Source: Aeromicrobium sp. Root495 (GTDB lineage Bacteria > Actinomycetota > Actinomycetes > Propionibacteriales > Nocardioidaceae). From it: a DNA stretch of 52,422 nt. The stretch spans positions 147,977-200,398 of the forward strand of contig NZ_LMFJ01000002.1 of NCBI RefSeq assembly GCF_001426755.1, in the 5' to 3' direction. The position numbers were made by a program, and so were the translations under genes. Positions 43,076-51,787 of this stretch are shown piece after piece (positions within the stretch are counted from its first letter, which is position 1; every line of letters starts with the position of its first letter). A model generated the notes under the pieces. The model was not told the DNA's origin. It saw nothing but the letters and a program-made list of their open reading frames with translations, and did no database searches.

Positions 43076-43567
43076 GTGACTACGGCCGCTCCTATGCCCG
43101 CACCCGGTTCCACTCACCGCCCTTCTTGGGGCTCGGAACTTGCACCGTCCAGACCTGAGTCGACAATCGAGAACCTTCCCAACCCTGGCCACGGACGATC
43201 GCTTCCCCCACGGCTGTCGGTGAACGGGCTGATCAACTTCTGCCTGTGCTGCCCACGCGTAATCTCCAAACGACAGCGGTTCTGTCCCTATCATCGCTCG
43301 ACCCGGAACGCATGGCTGAACCGAAACGCTTCCAGCCGCGTGCTGTCGTTCGGTCCGGAGACTCTGAAGCAGGTTCGCGAACTGGACCGACGGGTGGCGG
43401 CCTTGGCCGCTGCGCTGACCGACCGCCAGCTGCACCAAGACGACTGCGGGGCGGCCAAGCAGGATGTGCTGGGTCTAGAGCTCGCCGCTGAGCAGGTCGT
43501 GGACGGGTGGACATCCGCCGTGAGTCCACACCTGAACACCTTGGCGGCCTGTCTGGAGCCGAAATGA
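43076..43567 (+). CDS. Small zinc-ribbon-like protein
   Basis: A 163-residue protein with AGGAGG four bases before a GTG start. CLCC and CPYH, with a few residues between, form a treble-clef or zinc-knuckle pair. The C-terminal half is helical (LEQVRELDRRVAAL-like). It has a similar layout to the protein at 25365, which argues for a recurrent accessory-region family that may bind DNA. No precise function can be given. Confidence 0.6.
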   Translation: MTTAAPMPAPGSTHRPSWGSELAPSRPESTIENLPNPGHGRSLPPRLSVNGLINFCLCCPRVISKRQRFCPYHRSTRNAWLNRNASSRVLSFGPETLKQVRELDRRVAALAAALTDRQLHQDDCGAAKQDVLGLELAAEQVVDGWTSAVSPHLNTLAACLEPK

Positions 43568-43959
43568 TCGAGGTAGGGCGGTGCCTTCGGGACCGACGGG
43601 GGCTGTCTGCTGTCGGAGTCCTTCGACGTCCCTCAGGGAATACCCCACTGGAGGGCCTCCCGTGTCGTTGGCGTGGCCGGCGCCGGAGGCCCGGACGCGA
43701 TGGCGGAAGTCGGGGGCCCTGAGTCCGAGGAGACTGTCAGCCCTGATCAGAAGTGGTGCCGCCTGCGTCCTCGGCGGCCTTTTCGAGCAGATGCTGCCCG
43801 GGAAGGTCCTCGTACCCGGTCTTCAACGCGCCCCGAACAGAACGGCTCAGCATTGCCTTTAGGCAGGTCGAATCGACGGCAGCGATCGACTTCCACGCCG
43901 AGAATGGTCGCCTACGGTGGCCGGGCATCGCCCAAGACTTCGCATTCAGCAGACTTTCG
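43568..43959. other. Spacer without supported gene
   Basis: About 390 bp between the zinc-ribbon gene and the Fe-S glycosylase-like gene. Several short frames on both strands have no convincing start and read as low-complexity. One minus-strand frame ends in a natural-looking stretch (ALKTGYEDLPGQHLLEKAAED) and could be a remnant. Confidence 0.4.
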
Positions 43960-44910
43960 TCAGTAGTGTTCGTCGATGGATTGCGGCTCCACTAGTGCTC
44001 GCATGTCTGGGGCCCGCGCACCCCTGCAGACCTGGTTGTAAGGACACCCACCGGTTCTGTCCGATGCCACGGCCAGGGCGACATCCACCGGCTTTGACGG
44101 GATCGGACCCTCGGAACATCTCGCCTCCTCCCGGGTACAGAACGAGCGCGCGATCTGCCATTCGAGGTGATTCAGGTGGTCAACGGTGACGTCGGCCCCG
44201 CTCGCGGTGTAGTAGAGCGCAGACTCCACGGCGCTCCTCATCGCGGTGAGCTCGCGCTCTGCAACGGGGCGCCCGTCGGAGAAGTGCTGGAACGATCGCC
44301 GGTGTCGCGGCTGAATGCGGCCGGTCCGCATGTACAGCCGGATTAGGTGGTAGTCGATCGCAGGGCGGACGTTCTCACTGTCCGTGAAGGTGAAGTCGTG
44401 TGCATTGAGCCATTGGTGGATAAGGACTCGTGACTTCTTCTGGAGGGGATCCCCGTTGAAGGCGCTCACCCTGGCCAGGACCGCGTACGCGCCCGTCTCC
44501 CCCTGCAAGAGCACCTCTAGAGACTGTGTGGCCTTGGCGAGGCTCCAAAGACCGGATGGCACGGCCTCCTTTCCAAGTTCGTGCAGGATCTCGAGCCTGC
44601 GACGCGAAGACTCGTCTTCGAGTGGATGCGCCAGGCCAGTCAGGGTCATGAACCCGTCTGGGCTGAGGTTTACCAGCGCAGGCGGGCTGACACTATGTGG
44701 GTCGGATGCCGAGGCGGTCATGATGGCGGACCGGAGCTTGTCCCAGTTTGTCGAGTGACAGATGGCGACGAACACCGCCTCTGCCCAGGCGTCTGCCGGC
44801 GTCCTTTCCTTGTCGCGTCGCCCCGGGTCGGCGGATCCGACCTTCTCGGCAAGGTCGGTGCCGTGAAGGAACGACTGGATCGGGTCTACTCGCCACTCTC
44901 GAAGAGCCAC
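43960..44910 (-). CDS. HhH-GPD-like DNA glycosylase with Fe-S cluster motif
   Basis: A 316-residue protein from a GTG that begins two bases after the GTP cyclohydrolase stop. The helical core has RPAIDYHLIRLYMRTG, which resembles the GPD strand of HhH-GPD glycosylases, with D186 as the candidate catalytic Asp and K158/K159 nearby. The C-terminus carries C258-x6-C265-x23-C289-x5-C295. This matches the [4Fe-4S] loop of EndoIII/MutY (x6, x2, x5) except that the middle gap is expanded. It would recognise or remove modified or damaged bases. The reading is inference; I do not recognise a named family. Confidence 0.6.
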   Translation of the reverse strand: MALREWRVDPIQSFLHGTDLAEKVGSADPGRRDKERTPADAWAEAVFVAICHSTNWDKLRSAIMTASASDPHSVSPPALVNLSPDGFMTLTGLAHPLEDESSRRRLEILHELGKEAVPSGLWSLAKATQSLEVLLQGETGAYAVLARVSAFNGDPLQKKSRVLIHQWLNAHDFTFTDSENVRPAIDYHLIRLYMRTGRIQPRHRRSFQHFSDGRPVAERELTAMRSAVESALYYTASGADVTVDHLNHLEWQIARSFCTREEARCSEGPIPSKPVDVALAVASDRTGGCPYNQVCRGARAPDMRALVEPQSIDEHY

Positions 44911-44912
44911 GG

Positions 44913-45494
44913 TTAGTCCGTTTCGTGGCCCAGCACTCGGGCCTTCTCTTCTAGATACTCGGCTGTGGACGGGGTTCTCACGACTAAGTTTCGCGAGGAT
45001 TCGATGTTCAGTCCACCCTCGATGAGCGCTGTGCGGCGCGACGGGTTGTTTGTCAGCAGGATGATCTCGTCGTCGCCCACCTCCGCCCTGATGGCGGCGA
45101 CTGCAAACCGGTAGTCCCGAGGGTCCGGCACGAACCCGATCTGGTCGAACGCGGCGGCGGTGTCGTGACCCTTGTTCTGCTGGAGCTCGATCGCCTTCAC
45201 CTTGTTCTGAAGGCCCGCGCCTCGTCCTTCCTCGTACAGGTAGAGGACATATCCACCGTGCTCGCGGATGATCGACAGGCTCTCGTTGAGTTGACTCGCG
45301 CAGTCGCAGTCGATGGCGCCGAAACTCTCGCTGAACACACACGAGCTCTGGATTCGGACCAGCAGTGGGCCCGGACCGGTGCGTTCGCCGATGGCCAGCA
45401 CTCCTTCCCTGCTTCCGTCGGTGACGTGTTTGAGCTTGAGTCGCCCGCCAGGAACCGCGATCTCGATTGGGCCGGTCGTCGTGATGTCTGTCAT
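44913..45494 (-). CDS. ribA: GTP cyclohydrolase II (RibA domain only)
   Basis: A 193-residue zinc enzyme. The zinc ligands are C52-x10-C63-x-C65. The catalytic strand is YEEGRGAGL, with R91, and the substrate region is LLTNNPSRR. It converts GTP to 2,5-diamino-6-ribosylamino-4-pyrimidinone phosphate, the first riboflavin step. No other rib genes are nearby. It lies between a STAND-like ATPase gene and a glycosylase-like gene in one leftward operon, so it may serve a special nucleotide-derived signal or base-modification role rather than vitamin synthesis. Full-length for RibA alone, without a DHBP synthase fusion. Confidence 0.88.
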   Translation of the reverse strand: MTDITTTGPIEIAVPGGRLKLKHVTDGSREGVLAIGERTGPGPLLVRIQSSCVFSESFGAIDCDCASQLNESLSIIREHGGYVLYLYEEGRGAGLQNKVKAIELQQNKGHDTAAAFDQIGFVPDPRDYRFAVAAIRAEVGDDEIILLTNNPSRRTALIEGGLNIESSRNLVVRTPSTAEYLEEKARVLGHETD

Positions 45495-45503
45495 CTGTGT
45501 CTC

Positions 45504-47774
45504 CTAGAAGGGCAGCGGTGTCTGGCGAATGTCGGTTGCGCTCATCTGGAGCAGTTCGGACGGCCATGAGATTTCGAGGTCGGCGTACGCGCTTGCGAGC
45601 TGATCGTGGTCGAAGGACCCTGTTCGCTCGCCTAGCGCCGTCGCTGCCTCGAGCAGGTCGAAATGCAGGGACTCCAGAGGATGCGTCGTCGCGCTCGACT
45701 TCAGCAGAGTCGTGGCGGGTTCTGCCTCTCTTCGGGAGTCCTCCGGTCGACCGAGGAGACGGAGGCTGTCGCTTGCTCCGAGGACTGCCCAGAGGTAGCA
45801 GTCCCGGTTTCCGGTAGACAGGCTCAGGTCTGCTGATTCTCTGTACGCTTCCAGGGCACTGGCCGGGTCGCCGGAGTGTCTCAACGCCTCCCCCAGGGTC
45901 AGCAGTCCTGTGGATTCTGGCCCGATTCCTAGCTGGCGGCCGAGTTCGAGTGCGCTGTTGGCATAGATCACTGCTTCGTTGTCCCCGGCTAGGGCCAGGG
46001 AGCGGGCCAGGGCTCGTAGCACTCCGGCTCGTTCTGCGTCGGACGATTCGTCGCTCAGTCCACTGAGCAGGACGCGACTGCTGTGGACGGCATCGACATA
46101 GTTGCCCAAGTCACGCTTGATGGTGATCAACTCTCGCTGCGCTGCGCTGGTGCCTACGCTTTTCGCAGGGAACGAGGCCCACGCTTTCTGGAGCGCTTCC
46201 TGCGATGGCCCGTACCGGTTTAGCCGGAGCAGGGCTCTGCCCTTGGAAAGCCACACGTCCGCAGTGGGTTGGCCGATCATCTCGAGGGAAGCCAGCGCAG
46301 CCTCGTAGTCGCCCATTCCGTTCTGCGCGTCCGCGTGGGCCAGTCTGAGTTCGTCGAGTTCGGCGTGGGGGAAGGCTTCGATGGCCGACCGTGCAAGATG
46401 TTCCGCGTCGACGAACGACCTGGCAGCCATGAGTGCCCGGCAGGCTTCTGCAGCAATCCTGGGACCGTCGTCGGATTCGCCTGCTGCGACAGCAAGACGT
46501 GCCATGGACCAGGAGTTGAGTTCTGGTTGAGGCAGAGGGCAGGTCTTGAGGATTTCGTGCGTCTTCGTGGCCAGGTCTCGGACGACCTGGGCGGGCGCGC
46601 CGGTCAGGGTGTGGAGATGGATCGTGTCGTGACGGAAGAGGTACTGCGTGTCGTTGGTCTGCGGCGAGAGGTCCGTGACGAGGAACAGTTCTCCGACGAG
46701 CTCGTTTACCACCTCGTAGGCGGACTCTGGATCGTCCTCGCCTGAGAGAGCCCGAACGAGATCGAAGCCGAACCGTGTTCCGACCGGGAAGAGCGCGAGT
46801 CTCCGAAGGAGGGCTCGAGCAGCCGATGGCAGGGCGTCGATTCTCGTCTTGTAGTAGGGGCCAACTCGAGTCAGGGTGCTCTTCAGGCCAGCCAGGTCGG
46901 TCCGGCCGGTAATCCACTCCTCGAGCAACAGAGGGCGCCCCTGGGTCCACGTGATCGCGTTCTCGACGTCCGCAGGCGCTGGCGCGGACCCACGGACGCT
47001 GGTGTACCAGGCCTGCACGGCGGGTGCCCGGAGCGGCTCGACCGGCACGGAGGTTGCCCGTTCGTAGGCGAGGTCCGGCCAGAAGTTTCGTAGCCAGGCG
47101 CTCCCCGCGGGCATCTCGTCGTTGAGAGCGAGAACGAGGCGCCAAGTGTCGGGCACGTGTCGGGCGACCGCGATAAGGGATGAGGACAGGCCTTCGGACG
47201 CCCTTTCCACCTGGTCGACAACGATGATTCCCTGCGAATACTGAGACGCGATCGATCCGATGAGTGCCGTCAGGGCAGCTGTCGTGTCCTCTTCACTGAT
47301 GTTTCGGAGCGCTGTGGCCTCGCCGTCGATTTCCGTCCAGTTGACGTCGGACGCCGCGCTCTCGATCAACTCTGTCACGACGTTTGAGAGGGCCGGAGCG
47401 ACGGCCTTCACACCGTCGAGAAGAGCAGCCACGGCGATCGCTCCCACACGACTCCCCACGCCTGTTGCTATGGCTACGCCCATCTGCTTCAGGTCGACTT
47501 GGTCCTGTTCGGCGAGGAACTGAAGGACAGCGGCGGACACCGCGTGGGCAAGGTTTGATGGCGTTGCGATTCCGCTGGAAACCTCGAAGTGGACACACAC
47601 CGAGGGCGCGCGACCACCAAGTTCCCGCAGTACGGCTGACTTCCCTACGCCGGAAGGCCCCAAAAGAAGCACGACGGGGCCTAGCGTTGACGCTGGTAGA
47701 AGATCGGAGACCAGAGAGTTCCGGCCGAACACCGACGGTGTTGCAGCAGGCTGACCGGAGCCAGTGTCGTTCAA
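45504..47774 (-). CDS. STAND-like ATPase with TPR-like repeats
   Basis: A 756-residue protein. Walker A is GPSGVGKS (39-46) and Walker B is IIVVDQVE (183-190), in an AAA/STAND-like N-terminal domain with the opening FGR motif. From about residue 380 to 756 there are helical repeats rich in Ala/Leu, typical of TPR arrays (GDYEAALASLEMIGQP, SGDPASALEAYRESADL). Such architecture occurs in immune sensors and regulators. TTG start at 47774 with GGGAGG four bases before it. It is the first gene of the operon with GTP cyclohydrolase II and the glycosylase-like gene. Confidence 0.85.
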   Translation of the reverse strand: MNDTGSGQPAATPSVFGRNSLVSDLLPASTLGPVVLLLGPSGVGKSAVLRELGGRAPSVCVHFEVSSGIATPSNLAHAVSAAVLQFLAEQDQVDLKQMGVAIATGVGSRVGAIAVAALLDGVKAVAPALSNVVTELIESAASDVNWTEIDGEATALRNISEEDTTAALTALIGSIASQYSQGIIVVDQVERASEGLSSSLIAVARHVPDTWRLVLALNDEMPAGSAWLRNFWPDLAYERATSVPVEPLRAPAVQAWYTSVRGSAPAPADVENAITWTQGRPLLLEEWITGRTDLAGLKSTLTRVGPYYKTRIDALPSAARALLRRLALFPVGTRFGFDLVRALSGEDDPESAYEVVNELVGELFLVTDLSPQTNDTQYLFRHDTIHLHTLTGAPAQVVRDLATKTHEILKTCPLPQPELNSWSMARLAVAAGESDDGPRIAAEACRALMAARSFVDAEHLARSAIEAFPHAELDELRLAHADAQNGMGDYEAALASLEMIGQPTADVWLSKGRALLRLNRYGPSQEALQKAWASFPAKSVGTSAAQRELITIKRDLGNYVDAVHSSRVLLSGLSDESSDAERAGVLRALARSLALAGDNEAVIYANSALELGRQLGIGPESTGLLTLGEALRHSGDPASALEAYRESADLSLSTGNRDCYLWAVLGASDSLRLLGRPEDSRREAEPATTLLKSSATTHPLESLHFDLLEAATALGERTGSFDHDQLASAYADLEISWPSELLQMSATDIRQTPLPF

Positions 47775-48205
47775 TCGTCCTCCCAGCTCACGTGCGATCG
47801 TCGCTGACCGAGCGTTGAGCGAGATTATCGCTGTTGGCCCCTCCGCGGGGTCGGTCCGCCGAGGAAGTTCCGTGCCTCAACGGGTGGTCGGCGAGCACGG
47901 TCGCGACGTGCCCTGGCTGGCTGTCTCGGCCGGCGAAGTTGGGCGCGCAGCCTTTTCGCAGGAGACGTAGGTGTCGGAGCGGCCCATCAGCGGGATCCTC
48001 AGAGGACGGCCCGCCGCGTGAAGCCCTCTCCAACCTCACGCCCCCGCTAACACTCTGTGATGAGTTGATGACATCGAGTTTGGCCTAAGAGCGGTGATCC
48101 GCGCTGCTGCAAAGACCTGAAGGCGGCCCGTGCGGGCCCGTGCTCAGGGCGCCTCACCCGCACCCACCTCCGTATAGCGGTTGTCAAACGTGCGAGCCTG
48201 ACCAC
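47775..48205. other. Spacer between divergent STAND ATPase and phosphoesterase genes
   Basis: About 430 bp with no supported gene. It should contain two divergent promoters. A GATAAT-like -10 for the leftward operon lies at 47824-47829 (minus strand). A short palindrome GGCCCG-TG-CGGGCC occurs at 48125-48138. Longer frames here are shadows. Confidence 0.4.
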
Positions 48206-49003
48206 ATGATCCCGCTCGACGGCGCCGCCCTCGTGGGCGTCCTCGGGGACACCGAGGGCAATCAGCCCTGGGTCTTCGACCGCATCTCGAAGTTTGCCGA
48301 AGCAGGGATCACGACCGTGCTCCACCTCGGCGACTTCCATCTCGGCGTCGGGGACCCCCGTGTGTCCAAGGGCCGGCTGATTCGCACGGACAGATGGCTC
48401 CAGAAACACGAACAGACCTGGCTCATCACCCCGGGGAACCACGAGAACTGGGACCGCCTCAATGCGAAGAGGCCCGGGCCCCATGGACTCCTCTGGTTCG
48501 GCGAACGCGTCGCGTTCATCCCCAGAGGCCACCGTTGGGCCTGGCACTCTGTCGACTTCGTGTCACTGGGCGGCGCGCCCTCAGTCAATCGAGAGCGCCT
48601 CACGCCAGGACGAAGCTGGTGGGCTGACGAGCAGATCACCAATGACGACGTCGAGCGCGTCATTGGTGCCGGCCACGCCGACGTCATGCTGGCTCACGAC
48701 GCGCCGGACCCGCTTACCCCGTCTGTCCAACGGATCGTCGACAGCAATCCGCACCGGCTGGACGCGGAGACTCTTGAGTACGCGGGGGTCGGTCGCGACC
48801 GCCTCACTCGGGCCTTTGCTTCTGTCCGCCCACGTCTGCTTCTCCACGGGCACCACCACGTCCACGACCGGTCACACGTGCAGCTTGCCCAAGCAAACTT
48901 CGAGACGGAGATTGTGGCTCTTGCGGCCGACGACATGCCCCGCAACGCGGCGGTGCTGCATCTCGGAGGTGGCCCTGAGCGGTTGCGGGTCGAGATCATC
49001 TGA
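48206..49003 (+). CDS. Calcineurin-like metallophosphoesterase
   Basis: A 265-residue protein. Motif order GDTEGN (metal), LHLGDF, GNHENWD, LAHDAPD and HGHHHVHD is the calcineurin-like phosphoesterase set, with two metal sites and a final GHxH. The usual first GDxH is changed to GDTE, so the first metal ligand may differ. Start is the ATG at 48206; an in-frame frame upstream lacks a start signal. The gene stands alone. The substrate could be nucleic acid, a cyclic nucleotide or a phosphoprotein. Confidence 0.85.
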   Translation: MIPLDGAALVGVLGDTEGNQPWVFDRISKFAEAGITTVLHLGDFHLGVGDPRVSKGRLIRTDRWLQKHEQTWLITPGNHENWDRLNAKRPGPHGLLWFGERVAFIPRGHRWAWHSVDFVSLGGAPSVNRERLTPGRSWWADEQITNDDVERVIGAGHADVMLAHDAPDPLTPSVQRIVDSNPHRLDAETLEYAGVGRDRLTRAFASVRPRLLLHGHHHVHDRSHVQLAQANFETEIVALAADDMPRNAAVLHLGGGPERLRVEII

Positions 49004-49019
49004 TGCGGAGCCTCGCCCG

Positions 49020-49211
49020 TCAGGGTTCAGCCAGGCGGTCGATGGTCACCTCGACCTCGTAGGCGATCTGACGCATGGAGGCTGCGGCCCGCCGTTGCTG
49101 CCGTCCGCGCTGGTTGAGGCTGACCGTCATGCTTCCTGCGGTGAGTTCCGCTGCGTCAGCTGGACCCTCTGGGCCCAGGACGGTGTGCCTTGAACTGGAT
49201 GACGTCTGCAT
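49020..49211 (-). CDS. Possible small overlapping gene
   Basis: A 63-codon frame overlapping the end of the next gene by 56 bases. Its second half (MTVSLNQRGRQQRRAAASMRQIAYEVEVTIDRLAEP) looks natural and charged, while the first half is poor. It may be a coupled small gene, an extension after a frameshift, or non-coding. Low confidence. Confidence 0.3.
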   Translation of the reverse strand: MQTSSSSRHTVLGPEGPADAAELTAGSMTVSLNQRGRQQRRAAASMRQIAYEVEVTIDRLAEP

Positions 49212-49476
49212 CCGAGACTTCGAGCAGGGCGTCTCGGACCAGCGCCCTCCGGTAGGAGATCAAGATCTCAACGAGCTCCTCTCCGGTGTGGTCGGCCACG
49301 AGAAGGATCGCTGCGATCGTCTCCCGGCGGGTGGTGCTGGCACCCGCGTTGTTGGCTCGCTCGACTAGGTCGTCGAGACGCTGGTCGAGGGCGATGGGCC
49401 AGCGAATGCCCACCTGCTTGTCCTTCGAGTCGCGCAGTCGATCGCCGCTCGACACGCTGTGCCGTTCGTCGTTCAT
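49156..49476 (-). CDS. Small putative DNA-binding (RHH-like) protein
   Basis: A 106-residue protein from the ATG at 49476 (MNDERHS). The middle, KDKQVGIRWPIALDQRLDDLVERANN, then TTRRETIAAILLVADH, resembles a ribbon-helix-helix or MetJ/Arc-like unit with an N-terminal arm. It is divergent from the gene at 49504, with a palindrome in the 27-bp gap, so it may regulate that gene and itself. Confidence 0.55.
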   Translation of the reverse strand: MNDERHSVSSGDRLRDSKDKQVGIRWPIALDQRLDDLVERANNAGASTTRRETIAAILLVADHTGEELVEILISYRRALVRDALLEVSDADVIQFKAHRPGPRGSS

Positions 49477-49491
49477 GTGGGTACTCGATCC

Positions 49492-49509
49492 TAGAATAGA
49501 CATATGTCT
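49492..49509. promoter_or_regulatory. -10 element and palindrome at a leaderless start
   Basis: TAGAAT (49492-49497) lies six bases before the ATG at 49504, as in actinobacterial leaderless genes. AGACATATGTCT (49498-49509) is a perfect 12-bp palindrome spanning the start codon. Occupancy by a small dimeric repressor, possibly the divergent protein, would block transcription and translation. Confidence 0.6.
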
Positions 49510-49965
49510 GTTAAAGGTCTGTCTGATCTGGTGGTCGCCATTATGACTGCTGGCTCCGTGGATGGTCTACCTGCGCGTGACCACAGGGACCTGCACTCTG
49601 CCCTCGCTGGCCTGGACGGCCGAGAGGACGAGGTGACAGATCAGCTGTGGAACAGGTTCGGCGGCAGGCGCCCTTCGGCACCGGACGCGGCAGTCGGTCG
49701 CCGTACCGATGGGGTGACTCCGGCAGTCTGGGAAGCGGTGGGACAGGGGCTCATGGCGGTAGCGACTGACGGCCAAGAAGCGGTCTATCTAGTCACAGAT
49801 GCCGGTACGGCACACTCACGACGTCTGATGATGGGCATGACGCCGGCCGAGATCGACTACCTACGCGAGGTCGGCGCGGAGTGGGCCTTCGCCTCGACCT
49901 CACGGAAGAAGGCAGCGAGCGCCCGATCGTCATCCTCAGGGGCACGAGTGGCGAGACTGGCATAG
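49504..49965 (+). CDS. Hypothetical protein, probably leaderless
   Basis: A 153-residue protein, soluble, with an ordered middle (TPAVWEAVGQGLMAVATDGQEAVYLVTDAGTAHSRR) and a Ser/Arg-rich C-terminus. The -10 TAGAAT is six bases before the ATG, so the transcript probably has no leader. The last 109 bases overlap the end of the convergent kinase gene. No family is recognised. Confidence 0.55.
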   Translation: MSVKGLSDLVVAIMTAGSVDGLPARDHRDLHSALAGLDGREDEVTDQLWNRFGGRRPSAPDAAVGRRTDGVTPAVWEAVGQGLMAVATDGQEAVYLVTDAGTAHSRRLMMGMTPAEIDYLREVGAEWAFASTSRKKAASARSSSSGARVARLA

Positions 49966-50993
49966 TTGCGCCAGTCGACAGCATCCTTGTGACGCCAACG
50001 AGCAACGTACGACACCATGCCCGCGTGGCGCCCAGACGTGACCGGTGCCGCGGTCACCTGGTAGACGCGGGTCTGGGCGGGCGAGAGATGGGTCGGGTAG
50101 TTTCCCTGCCAACAGCCGACGAGGCCGCCGCCAGAGACCTGGACCCAGCTCACGCAGCGAATGTCTCGAACGGCACGAAGTGCCTCGTGCGCGGACTGGT
50201 AACGGTCCGCGGGCTTCGCGGCGACCAGGCGGCGAAGGACGCTGACGACTGGTGCCGGGACCCACGGAGCGGGCCGGTAGAAGCGGTCTGGCAGTGCCCG
50301 ACGGCCCAGTGCCAGACGCCGGTCGACGCTGTCGCGATCGATGTTCTCGTAGTCGTGAGGGCCGTTCAGCATCTCGACCATGACAGCGCCGACGCCGTAG
50401 AGGTCGCTTCGTACGTCGAGAGTGCCGGCGGCGGCCTCCGGGGGCTGGTAGAGCGGTGTCCCGCCGTAGGGCTTGGCCTGCCCGGCCGCGTCACGCGTGG
50501 CGGCGGACCCCAGGTCACCCACGTATGCGTGGCGACGAGCCTCGTCGAGCATGACGTTCGGCGGCTTAATGTCGCGGTGCAGAAGGTTGCGCGTCTCGTG
50601 CAGGTAGTTCAAAGCGTCGAGGATGCCCTCGACGATCGCGAGCGTGTCGCCGACGCTGAAGCGGTGGCCGTCGATGCTGAGGGCGTGATGGATGCACCGC
50701 CCGGGATAGTAGTCCGAAGTGAACGTGATGCACTCGAGCGACAGGTCCTTTTCGGGGTCCCACTGCGCTTCTCGGACGTTGATGAGATGGGGGTGGTCGA
50801 GCGACTCGAGCACACGCGGTTCACTCTTGGCCACCCCGTCCGGGTTGCCGAGGAGCGAGACCGTCTTCTGAACAATCTCCTTGCCGAAGATCTCATGGAA
50901 GGTCAGGATGACCTCGCCCGTGGTGCCGTTGCCCAGGCTCGACTTGAGGATGTCGTACGTAGGCCGATCGAGTCGTTCGCCCTTCAGTGCCAC
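49857..50993 (-). CDS. Serine/threonine protein kinase-like protein
   Basis: A 378-residue protein. Kinase motifs: a glycine-loop-like LGNGTTGEV (20-28), a likely VAIK Lys43, HRDIKPPN (D141 catalytic), and DLG (D160) in place of DFG. The activation segment ends YQPPE (APE position). The lobes run to about residue 270. The C-terminal ~100 residues are unknown (WVQVSGGGLVGCWQGNYPTH). No transmembrane segment or PASTA domain is seen, so it is cytosolic. It is followed upstream by a small RNase H-like gene. It could phosphorylate phage or host proteins in a defence role, but this is inference. Confidence 0.85.
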   Translation of the reverse strand: MALKGERLDRPTYDILKSSLGNGTTGEVILTFHEIFGKEIVQKTVSLLGNPDGVAKSEPRVLESLDHPHLINVREAQWDPEKDLSLECITFTSDYYPGRCIHHALSIDGHRFSVGDTLAIVEGILDALNYLHETRNLLHRDIKPPNVMLDEARRHAYVGDLGSAATRDAAGQAKPYGGTPLYQPPEAAAGTLDVRSDLYGVGAVMVEMLNGPHDYENIDRDSVDRRLALGRRALPDRFYRPAPWVPAPVVSVLRRLVAAKPADRYQSAHEALRAVRDIRCVSWVQVSGGGLVGCWQGNYPTHLSPAQTRVYQVTAAPVTSGRHAGMVSYVARWRHKDAVDWRNYASLATRAPEDDDRALAAFFREVEAKAHSAPTSRR

Positions 50994-51027
50994 CGGTCTG
51001 CTCCTGTCGCGGGCCGCGGCGGCGCGC

Positions 51028-51480
51028 TCAACTACATGCTAGGGCGGCCATGGCCGCAACGTCTCGCTTCTTGGTCCAGTGCGGTGCGAGCGGCTCGTCG
51101 ATGTAGGTCTTGGCGAAGTCGCTGGTAGAACCGCGGCCGTCGAGTCCGAGTGATGCCTTGATCCGCTGCCGTGAGACCCGCTCCAGCTCGATGCCCACGG
51201 CGGAGGCGCCGAACTCGAGCACAATCTCGACTGTCATCCGTCCCAGCAGGCTCTGATAGGTCGTCTGCGTTGGCTGAGGCTCGGCGAGGGCGACGCGGTC
51301 AACCTTGTGGCGTTGCAGGAACGCCGCCAGTTCGTCCGCGCCTGCCCTGAGGGCGTCCGATCTTGACTTTCCTGATGCGAGCTGGAACGAGACGGTGTCG
51401 GGGGTACTGAGAACGGCGTCGTCAGCGATGACGAACCAGAGGGTTCCGGCGGTGGCGTTCGCACCAAGCACTCTGAGCAT
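51028..51480 (-). CDS. Small RNase H/RuvC-like fold protein
   Basis: A 150-residue protein starting MLRVLGANATAGTLWFVIAD, an N-terminal strand pattern like RuvC/YqgF proteins (beta-1 with an Asn rather than the catalytic Asp). Later strands VDRVALAEPQPT and the helix DVAAMAALACS fit the fold. Because the first acidic residue is not conserved, catalysis is uncertain. It lies 34 bp upstream of the kinase gene on the same strand and may be co-transcribed with it as a two-gene unit. Confidence 0.55.
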   Translation of the reverse strand: MLRVLGANATAGTLWFVIADDAVLSTPDTVSFQLASGKSRSDALRAGADELAAFLQRHKVDRVALAEPQPTQTTYQSLLGRMTVEIVLEFGASAVGIELERVSRQRIKASLGLDGRGSTSDFAKTYIDEPLAPHWTKKRDVAAMAALACS

Positions 51481-51568
51481 TGTCCTGTCCCTTTCAGTTC
51501 GGAGCGGCCCGAGGTGAGCACGTACTGCGCTGCTCGTCTATCTCAGGCCCTAACGAAGTCGAACGCTG

Positions 51569-51787
51569 TCACTGTTGTTCACCGCGTCGGACGTCACTAC
51601 GCCCACCCTTCCGCAGGTCGAGAAGGCACGACACGACGACGAACACGACGACGGCGAGGGCCGCGACCCATCTCCAGGAGCCCGCCGCCTCTTGGTTCAT
51701 GACATAGACGCCCGCAACGATGACAACAGTGAAGATCAGAAGTCGTCGAAAACAGCCGGGATCTAGGGTCCGATTCACGGCGCACAT
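51569..51787 (-). CDS. Small two-helix membrane protein
   Basis: A 72-residue protein with two hydrophobic segments (LLIFTVVIVAGVYVMN and WVAALAVVVFVVVSCLLDL) and a basic C-terminal tail (RKGGRSDVRRGEQQ). Candidates of this kind are common in accessory regions. No family is recognised, and the start could be elsewhere. Confidence 0.55.
   Translation of the reverse strand: MCAVNRTLDPGCFRRLLIFTVVIVAGVYVMNQEAAGSWRWVAALAVVVFVVVSCLLDLRKGGRSDVRRGEQQ

Noticed and set aside
43737..43928. 63-codon minus-strand frame
   Set aside because: Only the C-terminal half looks natural. No start signal; it could be a remnant but cannot be supported.
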